Assembly (NCBI GenBank): GCA_950071955.1
Contig: CATMOC010000140.1
Location: forward strand, 1 to 8,366
Length of the DNA stretch: 8,366 nucleotides
Source: an uncultured Mesorhizobium sp.
Lineage (GTDB): Bacteria > Pseudomonadota > Alphaproteobacteria > Rhizobiales > Rhizobiaceae
Direction: 5' to 3'
The first letter of the stretch is position 1, and each line of letters starts with the position of its first letter. Shown one piece after another: positions 1 through 5,508 of the stretch. The notes below the pieces were generated by a model. It was given only the letters and a program-made list of their open reading frames with translations. It searched no databases and was not told where the DNA came from. Position numbers and translations under genes: made by a program.

Positions 1-728
1 AGGAGAAGCTCGGGGACACCGGCACCGGCCGAATCGAGCTTCGGAGCCAACGCGAGGGCGACGGGGTCTCCATTTCGATCCGCGACACCGGCACGGGCAT
101 CCCAGCCCGAGACCAGGCTCGCATCTTCGATCCCTTCTTCACCACGAAGCCCCACGGGCTGGGAACCGGCATCGGTCTTTCGGTGTCGCGTGGACTTGCG
201 CAGGCGAACGGCGGAGAGCTGCTGCTGGCCGCGACCGAAGGACAGGGCGCCGTCTTCGAGCTGACCCTCCCGGCCGCGCCCTCACAAGGCGTGGCGGGCC
301 TCCCGGAGGCCGAGGTCTCGTCGAGCGAGGCGCCGTCCGGACGGTGGCGCGTGCTGGTGGTGGATGACGAGACGGAGGTCGCGGAGGTCATCGGCGAGAT
401 CCTCGAAACGCTCGGCTGCGTGTGCGTATCCGCCCGGACCGGCCGGGAAGCCGAGGCACTGGTTTCCGCGCGTGGCGGCTTCGATGCCGTCATATCCGAC
501 CTGCGGATGCCCGACGCGGGAGGCGCGGAGTTCTTCCGCTGGCTGGAGAAGAGCCATCCGGATCTGGCCCGCCGCACCGTCTTCGTGACGGGCGATGCCC
601 TGGGTCCGGCCGCGCGGCTGTTCCTCGACGGCTGCGACCGGCCGGTCATCGAGAAGCCGTTCGCGCCCGCCGAGATGCGCCGGATCGTCGCGGGCCTGCT
701 TGCCGCGACGGGCTCGTCCGCCGGCTGA
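1..728 (+). CDS. Hybrid sensor histidine kinase, C-terminal part (ATPase end plus receiver domain); 5' end outside window
   Basis: This is the C-terminal end of a two-component hybrid histidine kinase, open in frame from base 3 (first full codon GAG). The visible ATPase part has the G1 box DTGTGIP, the F box FDPFFTTKP and the G2 box GTGIGLS, then the usual strand ending VFELTLP. The H box and N box must lie upstream. After a linker of about 25 residues comes a complete receiver domain: acidic pair DD at 363-368, phospho-acceptor Asp in SDLRMPD at 498-500, the conserved Thr of VFVTGD at 588-590 and the Lys of EKPF at 654-656. All phosphorelay residues are present, so the receiver should be functional. 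By family knowledge the receiver accepts phosphate from the kinase core and may pass it to a phosphotransfer protein or tune the kinase. Sensor input and membrane topology cannot be judged. A GTG at 183 could be mistaken for a start, but it lies inside the ATPase domain. Confidence 0.95.
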   Translation, partial: EKLGDTGTGRIELRSQREGDGVSISIRDTGTGIPARDQARIFDPFFTTKPHGLGTGIGLSVSRGLAQANGGELLLAATEGQGAVFELTLPAAPSQGVAGLPEAEVSSSEAPSGRWRVLVVDDETEVAEVIGEILETLGCVCVSARTGREAEALVSARGGFDAVISDLRMPDAGGAEFFRWLEKSHPDLARRTVFVTGDALGPAARLFLDGCDRPVIEKPFAPAEMRRIVAGLLAATGSSAG

Positions 729-798
729 AACAACTGAAATATCCCGTCCGGTCCAGTGAAACACGCAGGCAGCAGGCCGGTTGGATAGTCCTTGCATC

Positions 799-840
799 GT
801 CGAAAGACGGAGAGACCGGAAGAAGAGACCGGTCTTCGAC
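799..840. repeat. Imperfect inverted repeat with internal 13 bp-period direct repeat, between kinase gene and small exported protein gene
   Basis: GTCGAAAGAC (799-808) faces GTCTTCGAC (832-840); the arms pair with a single bulged A. Between and overlapping them the octamer GAGACCGG occurs twice, at 812-819 and 825-832, and the second copy overlaps the palindrome AGACCGGTCT. The element lies about 60 bp before the ATG at 902, where a promoter, operator or leader structure for that gene would be expected. It could also be a weak terminator for the kinase gene, but no T run follows. The repeats are seen directly; any regulatory role is inference. Confidence 0.4.
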
Positions 841-901
841 TGAAACCTGCGGGCGCTTTTCCCCCGGAAAGCCTCCCGTTATCAAGACAAGGACAAGCAA
901 C

Positions 902-1249
902 ATGAGAACGACATCCAGGATCATCCACGGCATCGTCATGCTCGGCGCGGTCGCGGCGGTAACGATCGGAAGCGCCCAGGCGCAGCGCAATACGGTAACG
1001 CCGGTCAGCCAGATGAAGATGGCCTCGGGGCCCCAGCCGGGCGACTGCAAGGGCAACTACGAGATGGTGTTCGGCGCCAACCCGGCGATGGCCCAGCAGA
1101 TCTGGCAGGCTTCGGTCGCCAGCAAGTTCGGCAACAAGTGGGCTCACTGGGTCGGTGCGAAGAACAAGTCGATCGTCCCCCAGGCCACCAGCAGCGGCAC
1201 GCAGTTCCGCGCGATGGCGCAGCCCTGCTTCTACCAGCCGGTCCCCTGA
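902..1249 (+). CDS. Small exported protein of unknown function (115 aa, signal peptide)
   Basis: The product is a secreted or periplasmic protein with no function I can name. Residues 1-27 form a classical Sec signal peptide: a basic start (MRTTSR), a hydrophobic core and an A-Q-A cleavage site, giving a mature chain of about 88 residues. The mature part has two cysteines (C49 in GDCKG, C109 in QPCFY) that could form a disulfide in the periplasm, and tryptophans at 68, 80 and 83. The stretch around QIWQASVASKFG-NKWAHW and the end AQPCF resemble a loose pattern I recall from small exported alphaproteobacterial hypotheticals (W, then FG or YG, W, and a final A-x-P-C); that recognition is from memory and uncertain. 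The ATG is chosen because it begins the signal peptide and has an AAGGA-like element about 9 nt upstream. The gene lies 173 bp after the kinase gene, so it probably has its own promoter, and it is followed by a strong terminator. Confidence 0.85.
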   Translation: MRTTSRIIHGIVMLGAVAAVTIGSAQAQRNTVTPVSQMKMASGPQPGDCKGNYEMVFGANPAMAQQIWQASVASKFGNKWAHWVGAKNKSIVPQATSSGTQFRAMAQPCFYQPVP

Positions 1250-1258
1250 ACGGATGAT

Positions 1259-1294
1259 GCGGCGCGGGCTCCGGCCCGCGCCGCTTCCTTTTCC
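1259..1294 (+). terminator. Rho-independent terminator
   Basis: A perfect 11 bp GC-rich stem, GCGGCGCGGGC (1259-1269) against GCCCGCGCCGC (1274-1284), closes a TCCG tetraloop and is followed by TTCCTTTTCC. It starts 9 nt after the stop codon of the small exported protein gene. It may also stop transcripts of the convergent - strand unit that ends at 1367, although on that strand no T run follows the stem. Confidence 0.9.
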
Positions 1295-1366
1295 CCGGGT
1301 CTGCGACCAGCCGATGACGCCTGGCCGCGGTTCGTCATTCGGCCGGACCGCCGGGATTTCGTCGGG

Positions 1367-2680
1367 CTAGGTCGGCTGGTCGAGCAGGGTCTCCAGCTGG
1401 TCGTATTCGTCCCCGTCGATGCTGGAATACAGTGCTTCCCATGTGGCCGCCGCCGCGAGCTGGTACAACTCGGCCTGGTCGTAGGCCTTCGCCGCGCTCA
1501 GGCAGGACAGGATCGCGATCTCGTCGTCGTCGCCCGTGGAGCCGTCCAGGCAAGCCTGGATGGCCTTTACCTTGACGCGCGCGGCCACCCGGTCGAGCCA
1601 GTTCTGGGATTTCGCGGACGAGACGAAGTTTCGCGCCACGTCGTCGCCATCCGTGTCCAGCAGCTTCGGCAGCGTGATCTCGCTGGCGATGTCGGGGATG
1701 TTCACCACGAAGGTCCGCAGCTGGTTCAGCGTGGTCAGCGCCGGCTGGATGGCGTTGATGAGAGCCGTGAGGATCGTGCCCGGCGGAACGTTGGGCGCCC
1801 AGGCATCGAGCGCGGCCTGCCGCGCGGTCATGAAGCTCTGGACGAGCGTCTTCGCGCTGTTCTCGCCGGCGAATTTCACGGCGTCCTGTGCTGCCGCGAA
1901 CTCGAGCTTCAGGAAATCGACGGCGTCGTGGCAGGCGAGACGCTGGCGGGCGTCGATCGCGGGGTCTGCCATGTCGAGCAGGACGTTGTAGAGGTCGTCG
2001 TAGCGCGGGATCTCCAGCTGGACGCAGATCCGCGTCGTGTAGTTGATCTGATGCATCATCTGGAACAGCTCGTTCCGGCGGTGAACGGGCGGCGCCGCGG
2101 TGTCGTAGGCGGTGATGACGAAAGCCGGGACGCGCGCGGCCTGGGTCATGGATTCCCGCCGACGCATCGTCGCGCTCGCGATGCGCCTGTATATTTCGGG
2201 ACGGGTCCCCAGGATGCGGTCCAGGCCGAACGGCTGGTACGGCAGGGGCCAGGTGCGGATCTTCAGAAAGACGTCGCCGAGGTTGAGGGGGCCGTTGTGG
2301 TCGAGCAGCGGCAGATGCTGGCGGATCAGCTGCCAGGGTATGTAGTCGCGCCAGTCGAGCACTTCGGCGGTGCGCGCCGCGATCGGATCGAGGTAGGCTT
2401 CCTCGAGTTCGTCGTCGAGCCCTTCCCAGCCGCGCATGGCGAAGAACATGCGGATCATTTCCCTGCTGCTGTTCGCGGACACCATCGTGTCGCGGATCTC
2501 GCGCTCTTCAGCGTCGCCCGTGGCACCGCTGGCCAGGGTGTAGACGCGCTGGCACTTGGCTTTCTTTATGTTCTCGCGAAGGCTGTTGCTCGGCGGGTCG
2601 TAGTCGACGTTCTCGGAGGCGTAGAAACCCTTGAGCGACGTGCTGCCGCTGGCGGCGACGTGGTGGCGCACGAACTCCAT
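1367..2680 (-). CDS. Hypothetical protein, 437 aa, third gene of the 3856-1367 unit
   Basis: I do not recognise this family. The protein is soluble-looking, with no signal peptide or clear membrane helix. Residues 1-110 hold an acidic segment (WEGLDDELEEAYLDP, 85-99). Residues 110-240 are rich in aromatic and proline residues and contain possible conserved patches such as WPLPYQPFGLDRILG (144-158) and HQINYTTRICVQLEIPRYDD (210-229). From about residue 245 it is predicted by eye to be mostly helical (for example 245-292 and 300-325), with an acidic tail ending in DQPT. No catalytic motif stands out. Start: the ATG at 2680, with GGGGG about 5 nt upstream and 11 nt after the stop of the preceding gene. 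The frame stays open further upstream, but that stretch overlaps the preceding gene. The tight spacing implies co-expression and probably joint function with the 280 aa fibre-like protein. The coding frame is supported by length and by natural residue composition. Confidence 0.8.
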   Translation of the reverse strand: MEFVRHHVAASGSTSLKGFYASENVDYDPPSNSLRENIKKAKCQRVYTLASGATGDAEEREIRDTMVSANSSREMIRMFFAMRGWEGLDDELEEAYLDPIAARTAEVLDWRDYIPWQLIRQHLPLLDHNGPLNLGDVFLKIRTWPLPYQPFGLDRILGTRPEIYRRIASATMRRRESMTQAARVPAFVITAYDTAAPPVHRRNELFQMMHQINYTTRICVQLEIPRYDDLYNVLLDMADPAIDARQRLACHDAVDFLKLEFAAAQDAVKFAGENSAKTLVQSFMTARQAALDAWAPNVPPGTILTALINAIQPALTTLNQLRTFVVNIPDIASEITLPKLLDTDGDDVARNFVSSAKSQNWLDRVAARVKVKAIQACLDGSTGDDDEIAILSCLSAAKAYDQAELYQLAAAATWEALYSSIDGDEYDQLETLLDQPT

Positions 2681-2691
2681 GGCAGCCCCCG

Positions 2692-3534
2692 CTACTGCAG
2701 CGCGATGAGGATGGGAACGAGGCCCAGGCCCTCGGCATGAGGAGCAAGCGCCTTGCCGATGACGGCGCCGAAGGCGCGCTTGGCGTCGTTCGCGATCATC
2801 GCATGTCCCGCCGTGGGCGAACTGGTCAGCAGATCGCCGACGCCGATGGCGCCGTGGGACGCGTCGACCTTGCACCAGGCGCGGCCGACGAGCGCGATGG
2901 GGCGGCTGGCGGCGCTAAGGTACCGACCCTTGCCCATGACGATGCCCGGCTTGAGGTCGCCCGCCCCGGCCACCACCCCGACCACTTTCCGGTCGTAAGC
3001 CATCGTGGAGGTTTCCAGCACGCCGTCGGCGCCGATGACCATCAGGGTTCCGGGTTCCGCGATCTGGCTGCCGAGGACGAGAAACTCTTCGGCACAATCC
3101 ATGCCGGGGAAGGAGACGTCGCCCGTGACCACAACGTCTCCGTGGAACTGGGCCACGACGTGACCCGGCCCGCCGGTGTGTTCCGCCCACAGCGCCATTC
3201 CGGTACCGTTCGGATTGTCGACCTTCGCGAACACGGCGTGTCCCTGGCCGGCCACCACCGCGGACACTGCGGCGCCCGTGCTGTCCAGCGCGGTCTGGCG
3301 CGCCACCAGGGCATCGCCCTTACCCTTCGCCTCGGTATAGGTCCCGGGGCCGTCGCCGTTCGTCAGCGCGAAGACGGCGGCGCCCGTCGTGCCAGGCCCG
3401 GTCGCTTGCTGGAAGGCGGCTACGGCCGCCACGTTCGAGGAGGTCGATTCCGCATGGATGCCTTCCCCGACCGAGAATGCGTCGATTGCCGAAGTCGTCG
3501 GGTCGGAACTGTTCGTGCTGGTGAAGCTGGCCAA
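2692..3534 (-). CDS. Fibre-like hypothetical protein, 280 aa: Gly-rich beta repeats plus compact C-terminal domain
   Basis: Residues 20-140 contain irregular short repeats built on G-x-G followed by alternating small and hydrophobic residues, such as VGEGIHAES (22-30), GPGTYTEAKG (62-71), GQGHAVFAKV (96-105), GTGMALWAEH (110-119) and GPGHVVAQFHGDVVVTGDV (122-140). This resembles beta-helical or trimeric shafts of tail fibres. The C-terminal domain (about 145-280) has MDCAEEF (145-151), PGTLMVIGADG (161-171), DRKVVGVVAG (181-190), IALVGRAWCKVDA (213-225), GDLLTSSPTAGHAM (233-246) and FGAVIGKAL (255-263). I recall this pattern from unnamed bacterial proteins, and it is reminiscent of C-terminal domains that follow phage fibres (Peptidase_G2-like). 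That link is tentative, and autoproteolysis is not shown. Start: a TTG at 3534-3532 with a perfect AGGAGG (3540-3545) five nt upstream. The frame extends to 3642, but the extension overlaps the previous gene and has shadow-like composition. There is no signal peptide, so export would need a non-Sec route. Confidence 0.82.
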   Translation of the reverse strand: MASFTSTNSSDPTTSAIDAFSVGEGIHAESTSSNVAAVAAFQQATGPGTTGAAVFALTNGDGPGTYTEAKGKGDALVARQTALDSTGAAVSAVVAGQGHAVFAKVDNPNGTGMALWAEHTGGPGHVVAQFHGDVVVTGDVSFPGMDCAEEFLVLGSQIAEPGTLMVIGADGVLETSTMAYDRKVVGVVAGAGDLKPGIVMGKGRYLSAASRPIALVGRAWCKVDASHGAIGVGDLLTSSPTAGHAMIANDAKRAFGAVIGKALAPHAEGLGLVPILIALQ

Positions 3535-3539
3535 GTTGA

Positions 3540-3545
3540 CCTCCT
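3540..3545 (-). promoter_or_regulatory. Ribosome binding site that fixes a TTG start
   Basis: On the - strand AGGAGG sits 5 nt before TTG at 3534-3532. No ATG or GTG in this frame lies at a suitable distance from this or any comparable site, so the perfect Shine-Dalgarno match decides the start of the 280 aa gene. Confidence 0.8.
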
Positions 3546-3571
3546 GTCGTGATGAATGAGGCGATCGCGGT

Positions 3572-3856
3572 TCAGCCGCGCGTGAGGGGCGGGAGGTCCT
3601 GCGGAGGCTTCGGGATCGGGAATTCGCATTCCCCGACGCCATCGAACTGAACGCGGGCCCAGAGCGCCTTCTGCTCGCCTTCGGAGGTCATCGAGCCCTT
3701 GACGCATATCCAGACGCTCGCGAGGCCGGACGCGGAACCGTCGTACTCTCCCTCGGCCAGCGGCGAGAGGACAACGAGGTCACCGACCTTGCCGTCGCAG
3801 GGGAGATTTTCCCGGCGGAAGTTGGGACGAACGTTCAGTCGATTGAAGGGATCCAC
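3572..3856 (-). CDS. Hypothetical protein, 94 aa, first gene of the 3856-1367 unit
   Basis: This small soluble-looking protein belongs to no family I can name. It starts DPFNRLNVRPNF after the initiator. It has a beta-rich middle (KVGDLVVLSP, 23-32; LASVWICVKG, 45-54; ALWARVQFDG, 64-73) and ends in a proline-rich tail (IPKPPQDLPPLTRG, 81-94). There are three cysteines (20, 51, 77) and no signal peptide. The start is GTG at 3856-3854, with GGAGAG (3862-3867) five nt upstream on the - strand; the frame runs 7 codons further to 3877 without an equally good site. The stop is followed by a 37 nt gap to the TTG of the fibre-like gene, so the two are probably co-transcribed. Its small size and lead position would suit an accessory, chaperone or attachment partner of the fibre-like protein, but this is inference from context only. 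Confidence 0.78.
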   Translation of the reverse strand: MDPFNRLNVRPNFRRENLPCDGKVGDLVVLSPLAEGEYDGSASGLASVWICVKGSMTSEGEQKALWARVQFDGVGECEFPIPKPPQDLPPLTRG

Positions 3857-3976
3857 AGCAGCTCTCCGCCGGTGCACGATCCATCGGGCTGCAAACTGAA
3901 GGGATTCTGACGATGCTTTCGCGCCGACGTACCGCTAGTTAATTCGCAAGCATAGAGGTCAGAAAAGCTGAATGGT

Positions 3977-3982
3977 CGTCAA
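3977..3982 (-). promoter_or_regulatory. Possible -35 element (CTTGACG) for the 3856-1367 unit
   Basis: On the - strand TTGACG, preceded by C, matches the CTTGAC form of alphaproteobacterial housekeeping -35 boxes and lies in the AT-rich patch about 120 bp before the GTG at 3856. The best -10-like hexamer downstream (TCTATG) is 20 nt away rather than 17-18, so the promoter call is weak. Confidence 0.25.
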
Positions 3983-4014
3983 GTAAATATTTGTTTCAGG
4001 TGAGGAATTTCGAG

Positions 4015-4086
4015 ATGGGACAACCAAGAGATTTTATCGCAATCACTCATGCTACCTTCGATGGAATTGATGGCACCAAAGACTAA
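4015..4086 (+). CDS. Possible microORF of 23 codons in the AT-rich patch
   Basis: An ATG at 4015 opens 23 codons ending in TAA at 4084-4086. The peptide begins MGQPRDFIAITHATF and ends GTKD. TGAGGA (4001-4006) lies 8 nt upstream, a reasonable ribosome binding site. The same frame is open back to 3943 with GTG at 4000 as another start. The peptide composition is not obviously artefactual, and it could equally be the stub of a gene eroded by mutation. A similar 23-codon ATG frame exists on the opposite strand, so length alone proves nothing. Confidence 0.25.
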   Translation: MGQPRDFIAITHATFDGIDGTKD

Positions 4087-4180
4087 CAAGCTCTTAATAG
4101 TCGAGAACAGTTCCTATGCAAGTTGACTAGAAGTCGGAAGACGATGGGAGCTCGCCGCGCGACCGGTTCGCACCGCCCTA

Positions 4181-4200
4181 TTTTCCCGATTCCGGGAAAA
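4181..4200. repeat. Perfect 8 bp inverted repeat
   Basis: TTTTCCCG (4181-4188) and CGGGAAAA (4193-4200) form a perfect dyad around the spacer ATTC. Neither strand has a T run after the stem, so it does not look like an intrinsic terminator. It is compatible with a dimeric regulator's binding site, about 240 bp before the start at 4442 and about 325 bp before the GTG at 3856. A regulatory role is inference. Confidence 0.4.
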
Positions 4201-4344
4201 CGGGAGGCTCACCGATCCGGAAGTCTGCCTTTCCACATGCGCAGTCGGCCATCGCCCGAAAAGGTAGCTGCTCCCTGTGCTCCGTGGACGAGATTCTTCC
4301 CGCTGCGTGCGATCTCCGGCTCCAAGCTTCGGATTTCATTTCGC

Positions 4345-4365
4345 CGACTGTCGACTGCCCACTGC
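4345..4365. repeat. Three-copy heptamer tandem repeat
   Basis: CGACTGT, CGACTGC and CCACTGC occur head to tail at 4345-4351, 4352-4358 and 4359-4365. It is a short, slightly diverged array in non-coding DNA. It resembles CAGTCGG-type spacer repeats that I recall from environmental bacterial genomes, but this is a memory-based comparison. Confidence 0.4.
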
Positions 4366-4441
4366 AGACGAGCGCTTTTTCATCCACGCCTCGCCACCCC
4401 ACCCCATACTTCCGCCGCCCGGATCAATGGAAAAGGCGGCA

Positions 4442-5314
4442 ATGGACTGGCAGGTGGCAATCGAGCGGAACAGGGCGGCACTGCGGCGCGTGCTCGCCGC
4501 GCTCATCGCCATGGCTGGCTTCGACCGCCGGTTTGCGCCGGAGGCGCAAAGTTGCCATGCCGGTGGCTCGGCAACAGGCGGAGAAGGCCGGGACGCTGCC
4601 GGAGGCAGCGGGGACCCGGCGGGAGGCCGCCCCACTCTCCCCCGCCGTCTCCACCGCGCCGTGCTGCGCCTGCTGCGCCCGACGGAGTCCGCTGCCCGCC
4701 GGTTGATCATCGTGGCCGCAAAAACCCTTCCCCAGGCGCCGCCGGCGCCCGAGCCCGCGCGACCGGCGCCGCGCCCCGGCGGGACGCAGCCGAATGCCGC
4801 GGTGTCCGTCCTGCGCAGCCTCGGCATCGCTATCGTGATTCCGCCCTCCACCGTCCTTGCGCCCCGGCGCTCCGTCCCGGCTGTCCGCCGTCCCCCGGCC
4901 TCCATCGCGCTGCCGCTCGCCGACCGGCTACGCAACCCGAGCCCGCGCCTTCGCACCGTTCCGCCGCACGCGGCGCCCCGCATCCTCTCTTTCGAGGGCG
5001 CCGTGCCCCATCGCCTGCCGCCGCCACCGACGCCGAACGACCGCCTCGACGCGACGCGGCTGGTGCTGAGGTTGCGGGCGCTGGCCGCCGCGCTCGACGA
5101 CCTGCCGCGCCAGGCCCGGCGCTTCGTGCGCTGGCAGGCGCTGCGCGCCCGCGCGCGAGCGCGGGGGCTGAAGTTCCGCATCTCGCCGCTGCGCTCCGGC
5201 CGCCCGCCAGGCGCGCGTAGCGCAAGCCGCCCGCTCGACCATGAAATCCACGAAGTCTTGCGCGACCTGCACTGGTTCGCCCACCAAGCGCTCGCCGGTC
5301 CGGACACGTCTTGA
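4442..5314 (+). CDS. Hypothetical basic Pro/Arg/Ala-rich protein, 290 aa
   Basis: Its function is unknown. It has three parts. The N-terminal segment (1-30, starting MDWQVAIERNRAALRRVLAA) contains an amphipathic to hydrophobic helix. A second conserved-looking helical block (66-97) includes LHRAVLRLLRPTESAARRLI. The C-terminal block (200-290) includes RLVLRLRALAAALDDLPRQA (206-225), followed by basic residues, and ends EIHEVLRDLHWFAHQALAGPDTS. Between them lies a long Pro/Arg-rich region that is probably disordered. I recall alphaproteobacterial (sphingomonad-type) hypotheticals with the same start, LRPTES-type block and DLH-type tail, so I regard it as a real family without a role. Start: the ATG at 4442, with AAGG 5 nt upstream; the ATG at 4427, five codons earlier, is the alternative. 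High GC leaves other frames open here, so the frame choice rests on these family-like blocks. It is a single gene, convergent with the AcnX unit. Confidence 0.7.
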   Translation: MDWQVAIERNRAALRRVLAALIAMAGFDRRFAPEAQSCHAGGSATGGEGRDAAGGSGDPAGGRPTLPRRLHRAVLRLLRPTESAARRLIIVAAKTLPQAPPAPEPARPAPRPGGTQPNAAVSVLRSLGIAIVIPPSTVLAPRRSVPAVRRPPASIALPLADRLRNPSPRLRTVPPHAAPRILSFEGAVPHRLPPPPTPNDRLDATRLVLRLRALAAALDDLPRQARRFVRWQALRARARARGLKFRISPLRSGRPPGARSASRPLDHEIHEVLRDLHWFAHQALAGPDTS

Positions 5315-5508
5315 CCGGCCGCCGCAGTCCGATCGACCCGTCACAACGACCCGTGCGGCCAAGTCGCCGCCGCGCGGGAACAATGCGTCGTGCCCGTGGT
5401 TCGGCGGCCATCACGGGACATGCACCCGCCATCACCGACCAGCGGAGCGGCTGTCTTTGTCGCCGGTCTGCGCCACGTCTCGCCATCGCCGGGATCCGAA
5501 ACGGCGGA
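5315..5508. other. Intergenic region between convergent genes
   Basis: This 194 bp GC-rich spacer separates the stop of the 290 aa gene from the stop of the AcnX small subunit gene. It contains the octamer CGACCCGT twice (5334-5341 and 5347-5354). A 6 bp dyad, GATCCG (5493-5498) against CGGATC (5505-5510), overlaps the AcnX stop codon. I found no T-tailed hairpin for either gene and no supportable coding region. Confidence 0.5.

Larger units (their letters stand above)
3857..4441. other. Gene-poor divergent intergenic region with AT-rich core
   Basis: This stretch of about 585 bp lies between the divergent starts at 3856 (-) and 4442 (+), so both units should have their promoters in it. Bases 3961-4140 are about 41% G+C by hand count (73 of 180), against about 78% for the 60 bases from 4561. 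Within it I see a possible -35 box, a possible 23-codon microORF, a perfect 8 bp inverted repeat and a heptamer tandem repeat, each listed separately. No RNA gene or longer convincing coding region was recognised. Frames open across 4123-4441 have the composition of chance GC-rich frames. Confidence 0.7.

Noticed and set aside
1928..2740. Long + strand open frame (270 codons) opposite the 437 aa gene
   Set aside because: Its translation is rich in Val, Arg, Gly and His with no motif, as expected for the antisense of a GC-rich gene. The - strand frame has natural composition and well-placed start sites.
2737..3552. Long + strand open frame (271 codons) opposite the fibre-like gene
   Set aside because: It is Gly/Arg/His-rich and motif-free. 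The - strand frame carries recognisable repeats and a C-terminal domain behind a perfect ribosome site.
1367..3856. Interpretation of the three-gene unit as an active prophage or contractile injection system
   Set aside because: No sheath, tube, baseplate, terminase, integrase or AAA+ ATPase gene is visible. Fibre-like repeats alone do not support it.
3961..4090. - strand 23-codon frame (MSDCDKISWLSH...) across the AT-rich patch
   Set aside because: It is short, has only a weak GGTAG-like upstream element and directly opposes the + strand candidate. It is not better supported than chance.
4277..4441. N-terminal extension of the 290 aa protein to an upstream start
   Set aside because: The added residues are Cys/Ser/Pro-rich, come from repeat-like spacer DNA and lack a good ribosome site. 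MDWQVAIERN looks like the natural N-terminus.
4123..5220. 365-codon + strand frame overlapping the 290 aa gene, and a 323-codon - strand frame at 4336-5307
   Set aside because: Both are dominated by Arg/Ala/Pro/Ser without plausible helices or conserved-looking ends. The frame ending at 5314 has family-like N- and C-terminal blocks.
5334..5354. Two copies of CGACCCGT, 13 bp apart, as a regulatory or attachment site
   Set aside because: There are only two short copies in GC-rich spacer between gene ends, where no promoter is expected. Chance is likely.
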